55,376 bases of DNA. It comes from Pseudomonas fluorescens. Lineage in GTDB: Bacteria; Pseudomonadota; Gammaproteobacteria; Pseudomonadales; Pseudomonadaceae. Below are positions 49,727-55,376 of the stretch, piece by piece. The stretch is taken from the NCBI RefSeq assembly GCF_018614775.1, contig NZ_JAGGOF010000033.1, positions 1-55,376 on the forward strand. The letters are read 5' to 3'. Under the pieces are notes generated by a model. It did not search any database. It was not told the origin of the DNA and was given only the letters and a program-made list of their open reading frames with translations. The stretch's first letter is position 1. Each line of letters begins with the position of its first letter. The translations under genes were made by a program, and so were the position numbers.

Positions 49727-50539
49727 TCAGATATGCAGGATGTATTCACGGACCAGCTTGCTGCCGAAGTACGCGAGCATCAGCAGGCAGAAACCGGCGA
49801 GGGTCCAGCGGATGGCTTTGTGGCCGCGCCAGCCGAGACGGTTGCGGCCCCACAGCAGCACGCTGAACACCACCCACGCCAGGCAGGCCAGGAGGGTCTT
49901 GTGCACCAGGTGCTGGGCGAACAGGTTTTCGACGAACAGCCAGCCGGAAATCAGCGACAGCGACAGCAGCGTCCAGCCGGCCCAGAGAAAGCCGAACAGC
50001 AGGCTTTCCATGGTTTGCAGCGGCGGAAAGTTGCGGATCAGCCCGGACGGGTGTTTGTTTTTGAGCTGGTGGTCTTGCACCAACAGCAGCAACGCCTGGA
50101 AAACCGCGATGGTGAACAGTCCGTAGGCGAGGATCGACAACAGGATGTGGGCCAGGATGCCCGGCTCTTCGTCGATGACCTGCACCGTACCCGATGGCGC
50201 GAATTGCGCCAGCAGCACCGTCGCCAGCCCCAGTGGGAAGAGCAGCACCAGCAGGTTCTCCACCGGGATCCGCGAGCAGGCCATCAGCGTCAGGGCAATC
50301 ACCGCCACGGCGATCAGGCTGGCGGCGTTGAAAAAATCCAGGCCCAGGCCAATCGGCGTCATCAGGTGGGTATAAAGGCTGGCCGCGTGGCCGAGCACCG
50401 CCAGCACGCCCAGCGTGACCAGCAGGCGCTTGTTCGCCTTGGCGCCGGTGGCCAGGCGGGAGCCTTGATAGAAGGTCGCAGCGGCATAAAGGCAGGCGGC
50501 GGCGAGTGTGGCAAGCAAGCTGGGTGACAAGGGGAGCAT
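49727..50539 (-). CDS. ypjD: CcsA-like cytochrome c assembly family membrane protein (YpjD)
   Basis: This is a 270-residue integral membrane protein with about eight helices belonging to the cytochrome c assembly (CcsA/CcmC-like) family, with a WxWAG-related tract FGFLWAGWTLLSLSLISGW and candidate haem histidines. YpjD proteins next to ffh have no proven role. The start is ATG 50539 (LPLSPSLLATLAAACLYAAA), with AGGAT upstream. The longer frame to 50653 would run into the ffh promoter region. It is divergent from ffh. Confidence 0.88.
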   Translation of the reverse strand: MLPLSPSLLATLAAACLYAAATFYQGSRLATGAKANKRLLVTLGVLAVLGHAASLYTHLMTPIGLGLDFFNAASLIAVAVIALTLMACSRIPVENLLVLLFPLGLATVLLAQFAPSGTVQVIDEEPGILAHILLSILAYGLFTIAVFQALLLLVQDHQLKNKHPSGLIRNFPPLQTMESLLFGFLWAGWTLLSLSLISGWLFVENLFAQHLVHKTLLACLAWVVFSVLLWGRNRLGWRGHKAIRWTLAGFCLLMLAYFGSKLVREYILHI

Positions 50540-50632
50540 AAATCCTGTTAGGCAGGCCCGAAAGTCGCTGAGTTTGGCATAGAACCCCCGCCGCACGAAA
50601 GACCAGCAGGTGTACGTCGCACGCTTCTTCGC

Positions 50633-50638
50633 TATAAT
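50633..50638 (+). promoter_or_regulatory. Probable -10 box of the ffh promoter
   Basis: A perfect TATAAT lies 95 bases before the ffh start, within the divergent ypjD-ffh interval. The -35 region is poorly matched. Confidence 0.5.
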
Positions 50639-50732
50639 CCGCGACCTGCCCACGCCGCAGGCTCGCCGAGCACATTTTTCACGGTCTGGGCCGCCATTAC
50701 CCCGGTCTCATCTGGGCCTGAAAGGATCGCGC

Positions 50733-52109
<1,377 letters not shown>

Positions 52110-52117
52110 GAATCCAG

Positions 52118-52139
52118 GCGCCGGCAGTCATGCCGGCGC
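52118..52139 (+). other. GC-rich stem-loop after ffh
   Basis: This is a perfect eight-base-pair stem GCGCCGGC/GCCGGCGC with a six-base loop. No T-run follows, so termination here would need Rho, or the hairpin protects the ffh 3' end. Confidence 0.6.
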
Positions 52140-52258
52140 TGCCCACGGGGACGTGGGATCTCCAGCCAACCCGCCATTCGCGGGCGCTGACCGGCCGTTT
52201 CAATGACGGCTTCATGGCAGATCTGAATGGCACGCCGACAGGCGTCGGAAAAAGACAT

Positions 52259-52286
52259 TTGCAAAAGTCCGGATATTCCTTAGAAT
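52259..52286 (+). promoter_or_regulatory. Promoter of the rpsP operon
   Basis: TTGCAA (52259-52264) is separated by 16 bases from TAGAAT (52281-52286), about 70 bases before rpsP. Confidence 0.65.
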
Positions 52287-52358
52287 ATGCGGCCTTTCGG
52301 GCACCTATGCCCGCTGTGCATTTAGATTTGCAGCACCGACTACAGGAACGATGTTCAC

Positions 52359-52610
52359 ATGCTAACAATCCGTCTTGCCCTTGGCGGCTCCAAAAAGCGC
52401 CCGTTTTACCACCTGACCGTAACCGACAGCCGCAACCCGCGTGACGGTTCCCACAAGGAACAGGTTGGTTTCTTCAACCCTGTTGCCCGTGGCCAGGAAG
52501 TACGTCTGTCCGTGAACCAAGAGCGCGTAGCCTACTGGCTGAGCGTTGGTGCACAGCCTTCTGAGCGCGTTGCTCAGTTGCTGAAGGAATCGGCTAAGGC
52601 TGCGGCCTGA
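52359..52610 (+). CDS. rpsP: 30S ribosomal protein S16
   Basis: This 83-residue protein of the 30S subunit body has the typical opening [24 protein letters not shown] followed by [14 protein letters not shown]. It is the first gene of the rpsP-rimM-trmD-rplS operon, with rimM five bases downstream. Confidence 0.98.
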   Translation: MLTIRLALGGSKKRPFYHLTVTDSRNPRDGSHKEQVGFFNPVARGQEVRLSVNQERVAYWLSVGAQPSERVAQLLKESAKAAA

Positions 52611-52615
52611 GCAAT

Positions 52616-53152
52616 ATGAACGCGACGCCAAAAGCTGCTGATGATTTGATCGTTGTCGGCAAGATCTATTCTGTTCATGGCGTTCGCGGCGAAGTGAAGG
52701 TGTATTCCTTTACTGATCCGATCAAAAACCTGTTGGACTACAAAACCTGGACGCTCAAGCGCGAAGGCAGCGAGAAACAGGTTGAGCTGGTCAGCGGACG
52801 CGGGAACGACAAGTTCCTGGTCGCAAAGCTCAAGGGTCTCGATGATCGTGAAGAAGCACGTCTTCTGGCCGGTTATGAGATCTGCGTGCCGCGCAACCTC
52901 TTCCCTGAACTGACCGACGGCGAGTACTACTGGTACCAGCTGGTGGGTCTGAAGGTCATCGACCAACTCGGGCAGATGCTCGGGCAAATCGATCGCCTGC
53001 TCGAGACCGGTTCGAACGATGTCATGGTGGTCAAGCCTTTCGTCGGCAGCCTGGATGATCGCGAACGCCTGTTGCCCTATACCGAGCAATGCGTGTTGGC
53101 CATCGACCTTGCAGCAGGCGAGATGAAGGTGGAATGGGATGCGGATTTCTGA
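52616..53152 (+). CDS. rimM: 16S rRNA processing protein RimM
   Basis: RimM assists maturation of the 30S head and binds S19. The N-terminal RimM domain ([23 protein letters not shown]) and the C-terminal PRC-barrel ([33 protein letters not shown]) are complete in 178 aa. It is followed after two bases by trmD. Confidence 0.96.
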   Translation: MNATPKAADDLIVVGKIYSVHGVRGEVKVYSFTDPIKNLLDYKTWTLKREGSEKQVELVSGRGNDKFLVAKLKGLDDREEARLLAGYEICVPRNLFPELTDGEYYWYQLVGLKVIDQLGQMLGQIDRLLETGSNDVMVVKPFVGSLDDRERLLPYTEQCVLAIDLAAGEMKVEWDADF

Positions 53153-53154
53153 AC

Positions 53155-53907
53155 GTGGCTAATTTGCGCGTTGAAGTCATCACATTGTTTCCCGAGATGT
53201 TTTCCGCCATCAGCGAATACGGCATAACCAGCCGCGCGGTGAAACAGGAGCTGTTGCAGCTCACCTGTTGGAATCCGCGGGACTACACCACGGATCGACA
53301 TCACACTGTGGACGATCGCCCGTTTGGCGGTGGTCCGGGCATGGTGATGAAGATCAAGCCCCTGGAAGATGCGCTGGTTCAGGCCAGGACGGCAGCCGGG
53401 GAGGGTGCGAAGGTGATCTACCTGTCGCCCCAAGGCCGCCAGCTGACTCAGTCGGCGGTACGCGAGCTGGCGAATTCGGATGCATTGATCCTGATTGCCG
53501 GCCGTTATGAAGGCATTGACGAGCGTTTCATTGAAGCTCATGTCGATGAAGAGTGGTCGATTGGCGACTATGTACTGTCTGGCGGCGAGCTGCCGGCGAT
53601 GGTCCTGATCGATGCGGTTACACGACTGCTGCCTGGAGCTTTAGGGCATGCAGATTCCGCCGAGGAAGATTCCTTTACGGATGGTCTGCTGGATTGCCCG
53701 CACTACACCCGACCGGAGGTGTATGCGGATCAGCGTGTTCCCGACGTGTTGCTAAGTGGCAACCACGCGCACATCCGGCGTTGGCGTTTACAGCAGTCCC
53801 TTGGTCGGACCTATGAACGACGCGCCGATCTTCTGGAAAGCCGCTCGCTTTCTGGAGAAGAGAAGAAGCTGCTCGAGGAATACATCCGCGAGCGGGACGA
53901 TAGTTAA
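53155..53907 (+). CDS. trmD: tRNA (guanine-37-N1)-methyltransferase TrmD
   Basis: TrmD methylates N1 of G37 in tRNAs for Leu, Pro and Arg and so prevents +1 frameshifting. The SPOUT trefoil-knot motifs are present: [27 protein letters not shown] and [17 protein letters not shown]. The start is GTG 53155 ([15 protein letters not shown], 250 aa); the longer frame overlaps rimM. Confidence 0.97.
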   Translation: MANLRVEVITLFPEMFSAISEYGITSRAVKQELLQLTCWNPRDYTTDRHHTVDDRPFGGGPGMVMKIKPLEDALVQARTAAGEGAKVIYLSPQGRQLTQSAVRELANSDALILIAGRYEGIDERFIEAHVDEEWSIGDYVLSGGELPAMVLIDAVTRLLPGALGHADSAEEDSFTDGLLDCPHYTRPEVYADQRVPDVLLSGNHAHIRRWRLQQSLGRTYERRADLLESRSLSGEEKKLLEEYIRERDDS

Positions 53908-53951
53908 CAACGTATCGATGGTAAGTCCGAGACTTGCCTTAGGAGCACAGC

Positions 53952-54302
53952 ATGACTAACAAAATCATCCTTGCACTCGAAGCAGAGCAGATGACCAAAG
54001 AAATCCCTCCCTTTGCCCCGGGCGACACCATTGTCGTTCAGGTGAAAGTGAAGGAAGGTGACCGTTCCCGTCTGCAAGCGTTCGAAGGCGTCGTTATCGC
54101 CAAGCGTAACCGTGGCGTGAACAGTGCTTTCACCGTTCGTAAAATCTCCAACGGTGTTGGCGTAGAGCGTACTTTCCAGACCTACAGCCCGCAAATCGAC
54201 AGCATGGCTGTGAAGCGTCGCGGTGACGTGCGTAAAGCCAAGCTGTACTATCTGCGTGACCTGTCCGGTAAAGCAGCTCGCATCAAGGAAAAACTGGCTT
54301 AA
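53952..54302 (+). CDS. rplS: 50S ribosomal protein L19
   Basis: This 116-residue ribosomal protein sits near the subunit interface. [27 protein letters not shown] sequence (here [20 protein letters not shown]) and [15 protein letters not shown] are typical. It is the last gene of the operon, with an intrinsic terminator 17 bases downstream. Confidence 0.98.
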   Translation: MTNKIILALEAEQMTKEIPPFAPGDTIVVQVKVKEGDRSRLQAFEGVVIAKRNRGVNSAFTVRKISNGVGVERTFQTYSPQIDSMAVKRRGDVRKAKLYYLRDLSGKAARIKEKLA

Positions 54303-54318
54303 GTCCAGCTTCCGATGC

Positions 54319-54349
54319 AAAAAAAAGCAGCCTTCGGGCTGCTTTTTTG
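54319..54349 (+). terminator. Terminator of the rpsP-rplS operon
   Basis: The stem AAAAGCAGCC/GGCTGCTTTT closes on a TTCG tetraloop, with an A-run before and a T-run after it. Confidence 0.92.
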
Positions 54350-54434
54350 TTGCCTGCGATTTGGTCTTTGAGCACCCTGCGTACCTTCGCTTTCCATTTC
54401 GATACAGTGCGTGCCTGCATCCTTTTGAGTTTTT

Positions 54435-55331
54435 ATGCCAGCCATCGATCATCCTCTAATAGACCAGTTTCTCGACGCCTTGTGGTTGGAAAAGGGGCTG
54501 TCCGATAACACCCGCGACGCCTATCGCAGTGACTTGGCGCTGTTCAACGGCTGGTTGCAGGAGAAGAACCTGGAGCTGGCCAATGCCGGGCGGGAGTTGA
54601 TCCTCGATCATCTGGCGTGGCGCCTGGAACAGAACTACAAGCCGCGCTCAACCGCACGCTTTCTCTCCGGCTTGCGTGGGTTCTATCGTTATTTGCTGCG
54701 GGAAAAGCTGATTGCGGTGGACCCGACCCTGCGCGTGGAAATGCCGCAACTGGGCCGTCCGCTACCCAAATCCCTCTCGGAAGCCGATGTGGAAGCGTTG
54801 CTGGCGGCGCCGGACCTCAGCGAAGCCATCGGCCAGCGTGACCGGGCCATGCTGGAAGTCCTGTACGCCTGTGGGCTGCGCGTCACCGAGTTGATCAGCC
54901 TGACCCTGGAACAAGTCAACCTGCGCCAGGGCGTGCTGCGGGTGATGGGCAAGGGCAGCAAGGAACGCCTGGTGCCGATGGGCGAAGAGGCGATCGTCTG
55001 GGTCGAGCGCTACATGCGCGACGCCCGCCACGAGCTGCTGAGCGGACGCCCCAGCGACGTGTTGTTCACGAGCCGCAACGGCGACCAGATGACCCGCCAA
55101 ACCTTCTGGCACCGCATCAAGCACCAGGCCAAGGTGGCGGGCATCGCCAAATCCCTCTCGCCCCACACCTTGCGCCATGCCTTCGCCACCCACCTGCTCA
55201 ACCACGGCGCAGACCTGCGGGTGGTGCAAATGCTGCTCGGCCACAGCGACCTCTCCACCACCCAGATCTACACCCACGTCGCCCGGGCGCGGTTGCAGGA
55301 CTTGCATGCCAAACATCATCCACGGGGTTGA
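54435..55331 (+). CDS. xerD: Site-specific tyrosine recombinase XerD
   Basis: XerD acts with XerC at dif to resolve chromosome dimers under control of FtsK. The 298-residue protein has the SAM-like N-terminal domain and all catalytic residues: Arg149 (CGLRVTEL), Lys173 (GKGSKERLVP), His244 and Arg247 (HTLRHAFATHL), His270 (LLGHSDLSTTQIYTH) and nucleophile Tyr279. Its length and position after rplS mark it as the housekeeping XerD, not an island integrase. Confidence 0.95.
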   Translation: MPAIDHPLIDQFLDALWLEKGLSDNTRDAYRSDLALFNGWLQEKNLELANAGRELILDHLAWRLEQNYKPRSTARFLSGLRGFYRYLLREKLIAVDPTLRVEMPQLGRPLPKSLSEADVEALLAAPDLSEAIGQRDRAMLEVLYACGLRVTELISLTLEQVNLRQGVLRVMGKGSKERLVPMGEEAIVWVERYMRDARHELLSGRPSDVLFTSRNGDQMTRQTFWHRIKHQAKVAGIAKSLSPHTLRHAFATHLLNHGADLRVVQMLLGHSDLSTTQIYTHVARARLQDLHAKHHPRG

Positions 55332-55357
55332 ATCATCAACAGCCCAACGCTGATCTG

Positions 55358-55376
55358 CTGTGGGAGCGAGCCTGCT
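55358..55376. repeat. REP arm cut by the window end, copy I
   Basis: CTGTGGGAGCGAGCCTGCT matches the first arm of the GAGCCTGC REP subtype. Its partner presumably lies to the right of the window. Confidence 0.75.

Noticed and set aside
54435..55331. Tyrosine recombinase as an integrase of a mobile element
   Set aside because: Its size, sequence and position after rplS identify it as the chromosomal XerD.

Overview
The window is a contiguous piece of a Pseudomonas chromosome, most likely the P. fluorescens group. The evidence is high-GC coding sequence, many REP/REPIN palindromes of the GTGGGAGCGGGCTTGCTCGC type in the gaps, and a gene order that, from memory, matches the P. aeruginosa block running from queA-tgt through secDF, isc, hisS-der, leuA, xseA and guaBA to ffh-rpsP-rimM-trmD-rplS and xerD. 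There is no phage, no intact insertion sequence, no CRISPR array and no rRNA. Nearly all genes are intact housekeeping genes.

Layout. Positions 1-838 hold a small gene of unknown function and two copies of a palindromic repeat, downstream of the 3' end of a tRNA-Leu(CAA). 1032-6448 is queA-tgt-yajC-secD-secF (queuosine tRNA modification and the Sec accessory complex), followed by a glycine-zipper protein, suhB, trmJ and cysE. 10179-15715 is a complete iscRSUA-hscBA-fdx-iscX iron-sulfur operon, with an IscR-type operator lying on the iscR promoter. 15804-25023 is ndk, rlmN, pilW, rodZ, ispG, hisS, yfgM, bamB and der. 25260-27672 holds a methionine aminotransferase/omega-amidase pair for methionine salvage and a small coiled-coil protein. 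27825-32067 on the minus strand is leuA, an M23 peptidase and xseA. 32312-37068 is a TauE/SafE permease, a zinc-ribbon protein, guaB and guaA.

The accessory part is 37069-39267, inserted between guaA and the multicopper oxidase/tadA pair, which I recall as neighbours of guaA in other pseudomonads. It starts with strongly structured non-coding DNA and an ORF remnant. It then carries a predicted Tat-exported lipoprotein of the D-amino-acid oxidase family whose motifs are in circularly permuted order (the usual C-terminal signature precedes the FAD-binding GxGxxG), and a small membrane protein. I consider the permuted oxidase the most novel object in the window.

41437-50539 is mostly minus strand: cmoB, cmoA, a lysoplasmalogenase-like protein, a chagasin-type inhibitor lipoprotein, a second-type Lon protease, an MFS symporter, a CNNM/CorC protein and a CcsA-like protein. 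The right end is the ffh gene, the rpsP-rimM-trmD-rplS translation operon and xerD.

Regulatory or RNA-level candidates are a 25-codon leader ORF before leuA, a three-hairpin 3' UTR ending in a terminator between bamB and der, a consensus -10 box inside the loop of the terminator-like hairpin before ndk, and REP doublets in two opposite architectures. All function calls rest on reading motifs and recalled family knowledge; no database search was run.
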